Shown one piece after another: positions 23,896-37,500 of a stretch of 64,000 bases of DNA. Under the pieces are notes generated by a model. It saw only the letters and a program-made list of their open reading frames with translations, was not told the DNA's origin and ran no database searches. Each line of letters begins with the position of its first letter. Within the stretch, counting starts at the first letter, position 1. Position numbers and translations under genes: made by a program. The DNA lies in the NCBI GenBank assembly GCA_022494885.1, contig JAGVSM010001264.1, positions 124,001 through 188,000 on the forward strand, read 5' to 3'. This stretch comes from Micrasema longulum (lineage: Eukaryota; Arthropoda; Insecta; Trichoptera; Brachycentridae).

Positions 23896-26879
23896 AATAT
23901 TTATTAAAAAAATAAATATAAAACGATTATCACCTCTTTTATAATATTTAAATAAACAGTACTGACCTGGATAACAATTGATATATGAATCTGACAAGTG
24001 TTGGTTAGTTTTAGTTTAAAATCAGTACAGTTTTATTCTACACTTGAATTAGCTCCCCACAAATTATCCATCGGCCAATACAGAAGTAATAATGAAATAT
24101 TATAATGAATTGTTTGAAATACAGAAGTTATAATTGAAACGCTTTGTTCAACATTAATAATAAAGTAATAGCAAATACTTGCAAGACATAAATGGTAGTC
24201 ATATTGCGATCTAATATCTATCGGAACAGCAATGATAACACGATATTATAATCTAATCGTGACGAGTTCAACTTTTCAAATAAGAAAATATATTAAACCA
24301 TTTCTAGAGAATATTACGAAAAATAATTTCTAAAACAAACACACATTGAATAACCTAGACAACTTTTAGGTACAGAATCCACGAACGTTTTATATAGATA
24401 CTTAATATTGATTATGTATTATTTTGTATTAATTTAGGTGAATTGTTTTAATGATATCTATTTATGTGTGATATCTGATTATTACATTCTGAATTATGAC
24501 TGTATTTTACATAGCTGAAAGTAACAATCCCAACACGGCGCAATCAGGTTTGAAGGAACATTCCGATTCGACCAAAGATATGAATATTCATGAACATGTA
24601 AATTATTTAATCCAAGTTTAGGTCATTTTCATAGAGATGAAAATTATTTCATAAATTTATTAGACATTACGTTGTATACCTAAACCTAAGGTAGAATTCG
24701 TAATTTGATTTTTATTTACGTAACGGGTTCGTGGACACATTTTAACCTTTGGGTAAATATGCGCAAACGTATCTTATGTTTCAAGATAATAAATAAATAC
24801 ACAATGTTACACACAATCATATTATAAAAATACGAAGGGATTTTCTGTTATCTGCAAAGGTTAATGAGCAGATTACAGAGCCAAGATAAGAAGCTAGAAG
24901 ACAATAAACTTATACAAATAGTTTTTACTCCGAGACATTGGCGATATTATTTGCTGAACGCAATTGCCTCGTACTAAATAGGAAATATTTTTTTCACTAA
25001 AATGCCCCGAATGGATTGACGGGGGGATAAAAACAAAACCTACATCAATTTCGGAAATAAAAAGGGGATTGTTACAATCTTTCATTTCTGATGTCGGCGG
25101 GATCAAACTTAACAATTGATTAAAATTAGGTAAAAATAGAGATGGTGCTTTATCGAACGATAGGTTCAAATTATGTTCTAAAAATGGGTGCTGTCGCATC
25201 ATGCCGCATCAACATTGCCGTACAAAACGCATAGTAGAGTAAAAAAGACTAACTGTCCATGGCAGTTTACTGTGAATTCAAAACTGCGTGTCGCGCTCTT
25301 TTACGCCGCTTGACATTTACTGACCGCTATGCTGAAAACACTATTTCCCACCAAATACAAGATAAGTTTCAGAACCTCAGTTGAATGGAACGCAAGACGG
25401 GTGCTTAGTATCGCATCTAATGTATACATATATCAATAATGAATCTGTTCATTGCAAATATATTTAAATGAATAATTTACTGCTATCTGCCATGTGTGTG
25501 CATTATATAAGGTAGATACAGGTACCTAGTACCTGATCAAAACGCGATAATTTAAATGAAATAAACAGTGCAATCGAATGTTTAACAGACCTCTTTTAAT
25601 GTGTGAGTGCATGTCAGTGAACCAAGTAAACAAATTAATGTCGTTCGTGTTAGTAGGCACACTAGAATATTTTATTTGAAAATATTCGGTCACGTACACA
25701 TAAGACAAGGTTAATTAAAGATTCGAACGAACTGCACATTGATGATGCACGCACATTTCAAGTGTTAAATCAAATAATTTTGACGTCAAGTGGGTGATCT
25801 TACGTTTTGTGCATGTTCACGCGAGTGGGAGAAAATTTTCGGGGAAAATAATAATATGGAGTCCAGAAGGTCGTTATTCGCACGAATGAAGCGACAAAGA
25901 CGGGTTATGCCGAATATGTAAAGTCCTTTGTTCACCTCGATGGGACCGAAACAGCGCATTGGAAAATCACTCATACTGACAGGGTATAATTTACCTCGCA
26001 TTCATACTAAACCGCAAATTGGACAGCTAAAAAATAAGTATTGCGGTTCTCCGAATAACACATAAGAGAAGTCGATCTTTCTGACGTAAAATAATAAGCT
26101 AAATGAGTCGAAATTAAAGGCTTTCGAACTCCTGACCTGAGAACCGAGAGGTTTGTTCGCTAAATGACGCAAAAACGCAAAGTTGTATGTATAATAAATC
26201 CTGCAAGCAGTTATTTCATTTTCCCTACAGCGGAATGTATCGTTAAATCGGTAAGTTTGCTTTAATCCAAATTCGGATGAACAAATGACACTCAGTGAAA
26301 ATGTAGGGGTTAAAATAAAATTATTCGGAAATGCGTCAGAGGTTAGAAAATGTACGTCTTGTGTGCTTGAAGAACACGCGTTGTACGTTACGTGTAATCT
26401 CTTAGAACTAACAGCCCTTGTATTATTTAATAACTGGTAGACTCGGCCAGCTGCCGACAGCATCACCAATCATCCCGGAGTTCTGCCCTAAGTACAGCCG
26501 TACATCCATACGGATAGGCATTATCACAGCGTGATGCACGGCGCGGGAGGCTAGACAGGACACTGTGTTTACCTGCACCCCGGGACATAAACAGACAAAC
26601 TGCGGACAAACGAATACACCATGTGAACATTCGGCATACACCTACATCACACTGGGTTGGAAACTTATTTAATCTTACGAGTACAGTTGAAAATGATGAC
26701 GGGAAGAATTTAGAATATAATTATGCCGTGACGAGTTAAACAGGAACGTCTAAACATGGCTGCCAGCAGTTTATGAATTTGAGACGCATTTTACACCGTA
26801 TTTATTTATTTCATATATTCGTGCCACTGATACTAGATTACAGATCATCAAAAATAACGTATTAAAACGACATTTTGAT

Positions 26880-27043
26880 AGTTTTTTTTTTGCACCACAA
26901 CAGCCCTTGAGTTAATTACAGAGGTAAATTATGGCACAGTATACCCAAGCTAATCACATTTGATTTTTGTGTCCTCGCCGGGAATCGAACCCAGAACTTT
27001 CCGTGTGTGATACAAGTGTCGTAACCAGTACATCACGGAGGCC
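26880..27043 (-). mobile_element. SINE-A copy
   Basis: On the minus strand: GGCGGCCTCCGTGATGTACT head, GTTCGATTCCCGGCGAGGAC B box region, body CTTGGGTATACTGTGCC, and a poly-A tail (26881-26891 as T on the plus strand). Nearly full length. Confidence 0.8.
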
Positions 27044-27919
27044 GCCATTTTGTTGTCTGTCCTATTATTTTTAATGTTTGCACGTCATATTATTATTTTT
27101 ATATTTTTTTACGATGTTTTCTTTCTTAATTGGACATTCGGTTTGTTGACTTTCAAGTTATGACAATATATTATTTAACGCGTACCTTCCGTTTTATGGA
27201 AAATAACATACATTATTGCATAAATAGATTTAGTGATCTGTAGATTTTTACCGTAGAATGAAAGCGACTCATATTTAGATTCTAATAACAATACGCAATA
27301 AGAAATGCTGACTCAATTAAATATTTTTTAATTGTTTTCAATACTGAATAATTATAAAACAAATACCTGACTCAAGTTTAATACGTCGAAAACAATTTTC
27401 GGTAAATCGTATTTCTTTACTACAAAACCGAAGCAATAAGTCATATTTTACAACAGAGCTAACAGGCAATAGGGCTACACGGGCAGTTTAAAACCGGTAA
27501 GTCGCGGAGGAAAAGCTTTTACGAGAACATTAATTTACTTCTCGTTATCTAATAAGATAAACGGACCATACAAAGGGAGACGGGTGTACGAAAACTAGAG
27601 AATAATAGGTCGAGATAAAAGGAAGTAAGAAGAGTTAAAGAACGTTTCCGTTGCATTAAGTGGGGACAAGAAACAAGATAGAGAGGATATGGTATAGAAA
27701 GCATCTTTATTACTCTCAGATAACAACATCACTGAGTAAACTCCTGGCGGTAGACTTGTCTAAGATTTAGAACTACAGCGGGATCAGTAAGACAAGGTTG
27801 ATGGATTACACTCTTGTCTGTCGTGAACTTGGAAGAGGTCACCATATACTGAATCATATTTCATTGTGTGTTAATTTAACGTTCTTTTCCATTATACTCA
27901 TAAATTTATCAGACGATCA

Positions 27920-28594
27920 TCTTTATATATATAATTCCTCTGTTCGTGTGATGGCACCGTACTCCTCCTAAACGGTTTAACCGATTTACGTGCGGTTTTC
28001 AGAGAAATATAGATCTTTGCGCTGTGCGTGTTCGTAGATATTAAAATCTTCAATCGAAAATGTAAAAAAAAAAGTTAGGAGCATTAATGTTTTATTCGTC
28101 GATCTACCAGGGTTGCGTTCGAGGAGAATGCATTTGCAAAAAAATGGAAAGATGTTGTTTTTTATAAAAAAAGGTTTGTTTTTTAATTTTTACAAACAGC
28201 ATTTGTTTTTTGTGGATCTCAATCAGATTCTTTCCTTAAATTCCTTATAATTTCTACCCATTTATTTTTTTTATTAGATTTTTAGTAACACTAAAATAAT
28301 ATTAAATTTAATACATTTTTAAAAATCGTATTCCTACATAAGTACACCACTTTGTTGGTGAGACGACCGGAGTTTGACGTTTGCAAAAAGAATGCCATAT
28401 TTGAAAAAATATTTATTTTATGTTTTGGAATTCAACCATAAGCAAGTACTTACTTAAATTCAATATTTTTTTATGTAAACAATTTTTATTTTTGGAATTT
28501 ATTCACAAACAAATACTTAGATGAAAAGTATTTTTCCAAGATGATAGCAGGCAAGCCATTGTTCGGGCAGGACAACGTCTGTCGGGTCCGCTAG
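27920..28594 (+). mobile_element. Non-autonomous Helitron
   Basis: Begins with TC (TCTTTATATATATAATTCCT) after an A and ends CGCTAG before a T, the Helitron end rule (5'-TC, 3'-CTAG, insertion between A and T). A hairpin-capable GGACAACGTCTGTCGGGTCC lies just inside the 3' end. 675 bp, no Rep/helicase frame. Confidence 0.85.
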
Positions 28595-28624
28595 TATCTT
28601 ATATAATTCCATTACTCGAAATAC

Positions 28625-28965
28625 TCTTAGCATAATGAGAAAATTTAACCCTACGGGAAATTAGATATAAAAAATGGATTCTTACGCGCGGTAAATATTA
28701 AATTAAATTGTTCGGCGAAGTTTCTTGAAAATGTATGAAAAAAATAATAAAAATGATTTGAAAAAAAACAAAATACTTTGAACGACGTCACTAGTTCATC
28801 CGAATTAACCAATGACAAGAAAGTTGTGATAGATTTCCAGTTTACGGTAAGTCAACTGACCAATCAGCAGAACTCATCGAGAAGAAGAGGCAGAGAACTT
28901 GAGACGGCACTCGCGGAGTAATTTCAAAAATACAAAACTTAAAAAAATCATAGCGCTGATAATAC
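28625..28965 (-). repeat. Interspersed repeat R copy
   Basis: On the minus strand it shows the same blocks as the 43600 copy in the same order: TTCTCGATGAGTTCTGCTGA, TTGACTTACCGTAAACTGG, TAGTGACGTCGTTC, TTACCGCGCGTAAGAATCC and TTTCCCGTAGGG. Confidence 0.65.
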
Positions 28966-30534
28966 GATTTATAATTTTGTTATTTAGTTTAATAGTATAT
29001 TAACAAATAAATAAATAAACCACTGAACTTCCTTATTTAGAAAATAATTAAGATAATACGAGTAGCTGGTGTCGAATGATATAAAAAATTACGAATGTGT
29101 TGCATACATAAGCAAGAAAAAAAAACTATTTTTATATTAAGATAAATTTCACAAATTTTCATGAGTTAACAAATTATCAAATAGTAATAATGCTTATTAA
29201 AATCGGAATAATGTTCTTCGAAAATACTTTTACTGTAGTAATCACACTACTCGTAGAAAATAAATAATCAATTAATATTGTTTTAAATAATTTATTTGTT
29301 TCGATGGTTGCGGCTTGCTTGAAATTTGTAAATAATCTCGATTTTCTATTATTTTTTCTACTATAAATTAATCGGATCATAAAACCAATCGAGTTGGCGA
29401 CGAGCGACACGGCAGCTATCATAAAGGAGCCAGTTATCCAAACGCAAATAGTGCCCCTCATAGGCGATACCTTACACGAAAGTGATACAAAGGGTTCCTG
29501 CATTCCTTTGTGCAGACTGATTAACGTGGAACAATGATGATACGGGATGCCATTCCTGGCACGTACCGTCTGCTGACAGAGCCATTAGTGGCCCGAGCCC
29601 GTATGCAGATCTGGGGACGAGTATATCTATCTAGTCACGTTACACGTGTAATACCTTACGACAATTTCATGTGACATGTAGAAAATGCAAAATATTACTA
29701 TGCAAGGCTGGTGTGAAAGCTGATAATAATATACCCGGGGGTACGCTTCAACAAATATTAAATCATTTCTGCCATTGCGAATGATACCATGTTTAAATTA
29801 AATCAATGCGATAAGTTATATTTCTTTATTAATTCAAAATTACACTCGTTTAAATATCAAGGAACTTATTAAGGCTTTTTAACGCTGTGCCCGTGTCAAG
29901 CCATGATAATTAACAATAAAAAATATGGTGATGCGATATAATTACAATCCAGAAGAACAAAGTATGGTAAAAAAAAAATCAGATATAAATATTAAAATAC
30001 AAATTATACAAATTTAGATTTATACATAATCAAATATACGAAATAATAGTATAATTGAAATCAATAGAAAAAAATATATAAAACATAATTGAAATGATAA
30101 TGGAGATATAGTTTCAAGAAAGACACTCTATTATGTAGTTTGTAATGAGAGTAATAAATAATATGCCAAATAATAGTAAGTACTAAATTAAATAATACAA
30201 AAATACATAGTAAAAAAATATTAAGATATATAAAGAGCAAATAAAAGTATGGAAGGAAAGCATATTAGTCACTTTCCGCTAATCTCGAACTTTAAAAAGA
30301 TTGACAACCTCGTCCCTATCGATGTGCAGCAACCAATTGCAAACTTTTTTCTTAAAAACGTTGGTACTTAAGGGGGTTCGTTATGGCGGCCGGAAGTTGA
30401 TTAAAATAATCGACTAGATGCGAAACTATAGTGGTATTGCAAGTCTCGTAAAAACATAATTAAAATAAAGATGGGTACTACTAGGTATGTTACTATGATA
30501 TTTTTACTAGGGATGGAATGACTGTGAAAGATAT

Positions 30535-31083
30535 CTAAAGGAAGAAGAGTGCGGGGAACAGAGTGAACGGTGCACTGAAACCAACCTTGGCAAATAAATG
30601 TTTGTCGCAAGAGGCAACATAAGCAGTTCAAAATAAAGTCCTGGTCCGGACTCTGATGTATGGGAGCGAAGTTTGGGCTTGGAAAAACAGGGATGAAAGA
30701 AGGCTGAATGCTGCCGAAATTTGATCTCTCAGGCAAATGTGTGGTAAAATTTGTACGATAGATGCGTAAATGTCGAGATCCGTACATGATTTAAGGCTGA
30801 GATAGGCATTACCGACAAAATCAAGAAAGGAGCTCTGCGCTGGTTAGGACATATAGAGCGAATGGACAGCGAAAGATCGGCAAAAAAATATTTGCAATGC
30901 GAATGTTGATGGATGCAGAAATAGAGGAAGACCGAGAAAGACATGGCATGACCTAATCCAACAAATACTTGAAGATGGAGATGTCAAAAGTCGGAATAAT
31001 CAGCGCGCGTGCATGAAAAAATGTATGAATGCAGAGGAAGCGGGATCTGTATGCAAATATAGACGAGAATAGAGGAGTTAATT
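30535..31083 (+). mobile_element. RTE-type LINE 3' fragment
   Basis: Recognisable translated scraps: TLMYGSEVWAWKNRDERRLN near 30655, LRWLGHIERMDSER near 30840, RGRPRKTWHDLIQQILEDG near 30920 and NNQRACMKKCMN near 31000. Stops and frameshifts throughout. The tail is not clearly preserved. Confidence 0.75.
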
Positions 31084-31571
31084 ATAAATGATTTATAATC
31101 AATTATTAACTATTTTTATTATAAAATGTATTTTTTATATCTACATAGAAACCATTATAAACATGTTTTCGAAGAACAATGTATTAAAGAAAGTCTAGAA
31201 TCAAAAAGTTTGTTTTGTATGTCAAAGGTTTTATATTTTTTTCTCAGAGAGATACATATAACAATTTATTTTATTATGCATTTTTTTACGTACGATAGTT
31301 TAAATTAATTGTAAACTATGCGACACATGTTTATTTCATAATAAAATAGGAAAGGGGTGACGGTGGAAGAATGAATTGAACACTTCAGCGGCACGCGAAC
31401 TTTATTTATTGTGTTATTAAGTGGTGCTTCGCGAATAGAGGGAAAACTAAAGAGCGAGAGAGGGATATTCTGATGGTCACGCCACGTTACCTTATACTAT
31501 ACATCGAGGAAAACCTTACTTTTATAATATGAAAGACATTCACGAATGAATGGAGGTACTTTGAACCGAGT

Positions 31572-31750
31572 CGTGATCCCGTGGCTAGTGTAGCGGAATC
31601 ACGGAACAAAGGTCCAAGATTCGAAATCCCCTTCCCCAACTTAATTTTCATTTTCTAAAAGTGAGTTATTTACAACTCGTTAAGAATGGCCACCAAAATT
31701 GATATATTTGGGTAAATCCTAAGAGCGCAATATTTATATTTTTTAAAGAA
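31572..31750 (+). mobile_element. SINE-C copy
   Basis: Head GATCCCGTGGCTAGTGTAGC with an A-box-like sequence and a weak B box (AAGATTCGAAATCC), then body AAAGTGAGTTATTTACAACT and AAGAATGGCCACCAAAATTG, then an A/T-rich tail. Shares the whole body with the copy at 23755. Confidence 0.55.
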
Positions 31751-31809
31751 CAAATAAATTAATCAACACGCTATATATGACTAAATGGACAAACACAAAC
31801 TTACTTACA

Positions 31810-32950
31810 CTTAATAAAAAAAAACAATATTATCCATTTTGAATGTAGAAAAAAATGACATAAAATATCAAGATACTTACATAAATAATGAACGACTAAC
31901 TGAAATTTTACATGTTAAATACTTAGGACTAACAATAGACATACGTGGACAATTTAATTATCAAAGTGGCGACATTAACGAGTCTTTTTTTTTTAAATCA
32001 AAAACTTTGTTCCAAAAACGGAAAAAAATATAATGTACGAAGCCTATGTAAAAACTAAAATATGTTATATGCAACTACTATGGGGAACAGGAAATCAAAA
32101 TGACATAAACAGACTACAAAGACAACAAAATCAAATATTAAAGTTAGTATATGACCTACCCTATCTATCAGCAACTAAAGAAATTTTTAAACAAACTAAG
32201 CAATTAAATGTAACTGAACTCTTTAAACTCGAATCCTTAAAATTTATGCATAAATTAGCCACTGATGTAATTGCAGACGAAAAACTAAAACTTGAAATAA
32301 AATGTAGTTAACATGGACACAATACGAGAATATCAGAAAAATATCACAAACAACCTTCTAAAACGAGACAAGGACAGTCAGGACAGGAGACTTATAAAGC
32401 AGGGACTGAACTTATACAATAAATTTATTAATTATTTAATTAATTTATTTACTTAAAATTGCATCTGATTCAATTGACTGTCCTGAACTACTTTGCAAAC
32501 TTTCTATCAATGTTCCTTCCAAAGTTTTAAGAAATAACCCTCTTCTTCACATACCTCTTGTTTCATCTAATTATAGGCAAAATTCATATTTATGGCGAAC
32601 TTTTAATAATTTTAATGTAATTAATAAATCATTTAACATAGATTTCTTTGAAAATAATCTTAATAACGTGCGGCGTTTGCTTTCGAAATAACTCGTAGTA
32701 TTTTTTTCTTTTCTTTTAAATTTACATTTAATTACTATTCATTTTATGTTCGAGAATCTTTTTTAACTTACTGTGATGCTACTTGTGAAAACCTGTAATT
32801 GGCTTATTTGTTATTTGTTTTGTTATATAAATATGTGATAATTATAGCTGTTGGTTATCCAAATAAATAAAAAAAAAAAAAAAAAAAAAAAATAAAATAA
32901 ACTACCAGACAAAATTTACAAAAGATGTTAAATATATTATCATTAACAGT
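31810..32950 (+). mobile_element. Jockey/CR1-like LINE, RT C-terminus (host of a nested LINE)
   Basis: Frame text includes VKYLGLTIDIRGQFNYQ (31915-31965), then after a frameshift YEAYVKTKICYMQLLWGTGN (32038-), the LINE post-RT motif with INRLQRQQNQILKLVYDLP. The text LIKQGLNLYNK (~32393-32425) is interrupted by a second LINE tail and resumes at ~32898 with LPDKIYKRC, restoring the common NKLPDKI motif. The frame contains stops, so it is dead. Confidence 0.7.
32425..32895 (+). mobile_element. Nested LINE 3' end with poly-A
   Basis: The open stretch 32447-32691 reads LLCKLSINVPSKVLRNNPLL, then SSNYRQNSYLWRTFNNFN and ends NNVRRLLSK before a TAA. A ~170-bp 3'UTR and an A-run (32866-32891) follow. 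AATAAA at both borders fits a short target-site duplication. The same C-terminal motif occurs in the LINE at 40710-41480. Confidence 0.7.
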
Positions 32951-34029
32951 AGAATGTGAATTTAAAAGTAAAAATATTTTGTTAAATGTATGTAACCCGT
33001 AAGAGTTTATCAATGAAAATTTTGAAGAAGAAATATTTTTAAATATATTCGGTACCCCCCCGCCCCTTCCCTAATTTCCCTTATTTATTGTAAAAGCTTT
33101 TAGTACAGTATTGAACCGCCCGCGCCCGCCCAACTGATCTGAAATACATTAACTATCAAATACCTATGTTTAAAACATCGATTTTACCCATTAAAAATAT
33201 CTGCGAGCTAAGGTATAAATCTCTATATCAATTGATAAGATTATAATGTTTATGAAGCTGACGCAGAACTTTCATAGTAATCCTAATAACGAGACCATTA
33301 ATACCTTAAATGTTCCTTTGTAAGTCGCAGAATAGATAGGCCCAGCGCTGCGCTAGAGTGGAAAATTACAAACAAACGATATATAAATTGAGCCATTCTA
33401 CGAAGCCGTAGTAACACAAGAGGCTAAACATTTCGTACAATTGACTATCGTGCCAATATTGCTTCTACAAATCGGCTAACATTATTCAATCCTCCGTAAT
33501 ACGGAAATTGCTTAATCGACGACACTGATCTCTTCCCTTTAAATAACAAATTGCGCCAATTTACCATTTAACAACCGTCCATTTGATACATTATTAGTAG
33601 AAATCAACATTGAAATGTTTAAATAAATAAATTCGATACCGAGGTGCATTTCTTACTTAAATAGGTCATTGCATGATTATTTGAAGCTTTTCTACAACAA
33701 AATAATTCGCGTCTTTAACATTTTCCAAATTATCTAATATTTTCTTACTGATATCATGCGGTGTTGCAAACATGGCTGGATTCTAATTCAGTGTCGCAAA
33801 TTCTAATCTCGCTAGTTGCAAACTTATTTCTACAAAGGGTTGCCGGTTGCCGGTTGCAAGTTGGGATGATAATTTGATTACATCCCCGCTAGATATATAC
33901 CCCTTTTCTCCTGTATTCATAATAATTCATAGTCGGTATTGACAACCCTTGTGACAGAGGAATAAATAAATTAGACACGAACACACATACAAGATTTAAA
34001 GAGCTTTCGTAATGAATGCAAGCACCCGG

Positions 34030-34212
34030 AGTAAATCCGACCCAGTACACAACCCATAGGACCCGATTACTGTGGTGAATTACAGATTGTAGCACAGAAT
34101 ACCGAGGCTTGAGAAAAATCACGTTTTGTTTTTTACATCTCACTGGGAATCCAACCCGGAACCCTTTACGTGTAAGGCACGCGTAAATCATAACACAATG
34201 GGAGTCGTCATT
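34030..34212 (-). mobile_element. SINE-A copy (diverged)
   Basis: The minus strand shows a damaged head (GACTCCCATTGTG), a B-box region GGGTTGGATTCCCAGTGAG and body TTTTTCTCAAGCCTCGGTAT and GTAATTCACCACAGTAATCG. More decayed than the copies at 26880 and 58511. Confidence 0.65.
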
Positions 34213-34279
34213 AATAGGACATCCACATTGATTGATTTTTTTAAAGAAAAGGGCAGAGGGTCGTTAATCGTGTCGTAGG

Positions 34280-34935
34280 TAGAGATGCAAGGCGGTAAAA
34301 TTACCGCGGTTTTACGGTAATTTTACCAGATTTTGATAAAATACGATATTTTCGATATTTTACGGTAATTTTCGGTAAAAAAAACAAACATGACGTACTA
34401 ATTTTTATCTTTCGAAGATGTAACAAATACGAGTAACTTTGTTTTAGGATACGTTACATGACAGTGAAAACCAGGTTTAGATCCATCGGGTAATTGTCGA
34501 GATTTATTATAAGTATGGGATGTTCTAGGTAGGGACGTAATTATACGAGGAAAACTGATTTTTGTCAAAATGACGGCATGAGCGGTGGTCGTTCAAGGTT
34601 ACAAACTTAAGGTTTTACTAAGGGCCCTATGTCCACCGATCCTGTTAAATTTCAAAACATTATAACATTTTTTACCAAAAAAAGTACATACCGAATGACC
34701 TTGAACGTCCCGTACTTATAATAAATCTCGACAACCACTCGGTGGATCTAAACCTGGTTTTCACTGTCGTGTAACGTGCTACTGCGTGCGAACAGAGCTA
34801 CTCGTATTTGTTATATCTTCGCAAAATAAAAATTAATACGTCATATTCGTTTTTTAACGAAAATTACCGTAAAATACCGTAAATTACGGCATTTTAGCGC
34901 GCCTTTTGGTAAAATTACATAATTTTACATCCATA
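34280..34935. mobile_element. hAT-like foldback MITE, 8-bp target duplication
   Basis: Ends TAGAGATGCAAG and, inverted, TATGGATGTAAA begin a long palindrome. Paired inner text includes AAAACCAGGTTTAGATCC (34468) against GGATCTAAACCTGGTTTTCA (34744) and AATTTTTATCTTTCGAAGAT against its inverse near 34815. The flanks GTCGTAGG (34272-34279) and GTCGTAAG (34936-34943) match in 7 of 8 bases, the hAT duplication length. The terminal zones are packed with GGTAAAATTACCG-type motifs. No transposase frame. Confidence 0.75.
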
Positions 34936-36792
34936 GTCGTAAGAAAAATTCGTAAAGGAGATTTGTGGGTCCCACACTCTGGACTACCGCGCTCCGGTGA
35001 CGGTGACGGGCGGATGTTGATGGGATGGGTGATGGCTGCCCACTGCCCACTCCCAATCCGCGGAGGAACGAATGAATACGATTCGTGAGATGGCGGATGC
35101 TTGGAAATAATTGTTTGGAAAACATCAAAGGATATATTAAAGCTCCATCCTCTTAGGGATGTTCATGGTCAAATGAAATGCACAGAAATCAATACGAAGA
35201 AACAATTTACGATTCTAGGCGCCATCGCCGGTGGTAATAAATCAGTTATTTCTGTATGATTGGATTCTCATTACACTGTCAATATTGGGAATGAAACTAA
35301 ATTAACGTCGCGTCATTCATTCTCAGAATTCAGTAAAAATGTACATGTATTCAATTATAATCCACACAATTACATCGAACACCTACATTCAAAAAAAAGA
35401 ACACGCGGAACGATAAATAATTTATGAGGCAACAAACATAAAGCTTTTGTTCAGTGATAAAATTTCTAATATCATCGGAATCGAACTACACGCAAGCTAC
35501 CTACTTAGTTTATAACTTCACAAGATATGTATTTAGTACTGTAGACTCAGTTTAAGATTGATTTTGACCATAAAGAATAAAACCCGAAATTGAAGGGTTA
35601 TTTGAGGCAACGATAAAAGTTGCGTGTCATGTTATACAACGACCCCGTCGTAAAGCATAAGCGACGAAAGTTATATCCTGATGTAAGGAGTTCAACGTCT
35701 CCGACGCAGGACTGGGGTCATTAAGAGATTTTATGAATTTCCCTTCGAGTGAGGTGAGTAATGAACATTGGTCGTTGGCTTCAGTCGCGGTCACCGCACC
35801 GCCACCGCCTGCGCCTGTCACGGTGAAGGACGAGACGTTACGGACTAACTGATCAGATGTGGTCACATACAAATCAAAACATGTAACTGCAACAAACCGA
35901 GAAGGAAAACACTTTGGATTATTCACAACATAGTTTCGAGAAACAAACGAGGATAAAGGAAAAGAAAATCTTTTTTTTTTTTACGAAAGATAAACAATTG
36001 ATACTAGCTTGATAAAGGAGATACTTAATTCCACGCTGTTGTTCAACGTCTATTGAATTTGTAAAATACCTACTTAAAAATTTCGGCTTATTTTTTATCG
36101 TTAGTATTTTGATTATTTCGAAATCTTTAAAGACCAGTACTCGATAATACATTAAGCCTTTTATATTTCCCTTTAAAAAGGTATATCTCGCTTTGATCGG
36201 CGGAACTAAGGGACGCGGGATTGACGTGGGAAGAGGCGAAAGTGCTGGCTGGCGACAGGGTCTCCTGGTGATGTCCACGTGTGGAAAAATAAGAAAGAAG
36301 ATATCTGCTGAGACACCTTTAAACGTTGCTGTTTTCCTTTTGAGAGAGATTTTAAAGAAAATCATCGTAAATTAGATATCTATGGCTAATATCAGGCAAT
36401 AAATTTAGTGCAAATAAGATATTTTTCCTAGTGTCTCGCAAATGCAGACACAAGCGGTGTTTCAACGTCAATAAACGGTCATGACCGATACGGAATACTA
36501 ACGCAGCAAATAAACAAAATATATTTGAATTCGCGAGTAATTGAATGGGATCAAGTTTCAGAAATGCGGGCTGTGGTCGACCAAACAGAAATCAATCATA
36601 GCAGACGGCGATAGAACGTCATTAATTCGGTATCGAATCTCAATACGAGGGGTGACCCGCGGGTGACCAGAGTGATGAAGATATATAAGAAACCAATAAA
36701 CGTCATGCATATAACGTCAATTGAACATTACATATCCTCGGTTATTCATTAAAATCAATTTACGAACATTACAATATTTCCATATCTGTGTT

Positions 36793-36860
36793 GTAGTAGT
36801 TAGCGCGTTCAGCTAACATGCTCGAGGGCTAGAGCTATTGTAAGCGAGGTTTACGTGGAT
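36793..36860 (+). mobile_element. Possible decayed tRNA-like SINE head
   Basis: GTTGTAGTAGTTAGCGCGTT resembles an A-box region, followed by GCTAACATGCTCGAGGG. There is no convincing B box. Kept only as a weak candidate. Confidence 0.25.
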
Positions 36861-37500
36861 TTTTTATTTTCAACTAATATTCATAGTCCCAAGTGACGGA
36901 GTAAGCTGAAGCGTTATATTAAAACGTTATTTTAACCTATGTGTAAAAAATATTGAGAAACGCTTCGATTTGTGAACTATGCACCATCAGTTCAGGCAAG
37001 GGAACGACGATGACGACAGATAATTGTAATACTGGCACTTTAAAAACCAATCTATCCTTATCACTTATCACCCAATGTTCAAAACAACAATAGGGAAATA
37101 TAACAATTTTTAACATTTTAAAGCAATAAGTTTATGAAATACTGTAGACAAAAACAAAAAAAAATACTTCTTATGTGTAGCATAAAAAATATTTTTAAAT
37201 TTGTAATTTTGAATTTCCGCAAAAACGGTCATTACATTGGCCACGCCCCTAATACGTCAAGATTAAAATTATTTTTTTTAACTTTGTTCCAAACTATTTG
37301 AATTTTTTTAGAACATCGTTACGAATCTCGACGTCACAATTATCAATTGTCGCGTTTTTCAGGTGACATTTAAAAAAAATTATTTATTTTTTAAAGTTAC
37401 TTATATATGAAAACATTTCTCCACAATATCCATATTGATTTCAAAAATATAATTTTTTCATTTTTTTTATTTTTTTATTCATAAATTTTATAAAAAAGTA

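Noticed and set aside
26002..26469. 155-codon minus-strand open frame
   Set aside because: Longest open frame, but no domain, signal or membrane pattern I recognise, and it lies within ssh intron 2 on the same strand; best explained by chance.
35627..36365. Two minus-strand frames of 99 and 148 codons
   Set aside because: No recognisable domain, overlapping frames, no splice evidence; the poly-Gly text comes from a short GC-rich stretch.
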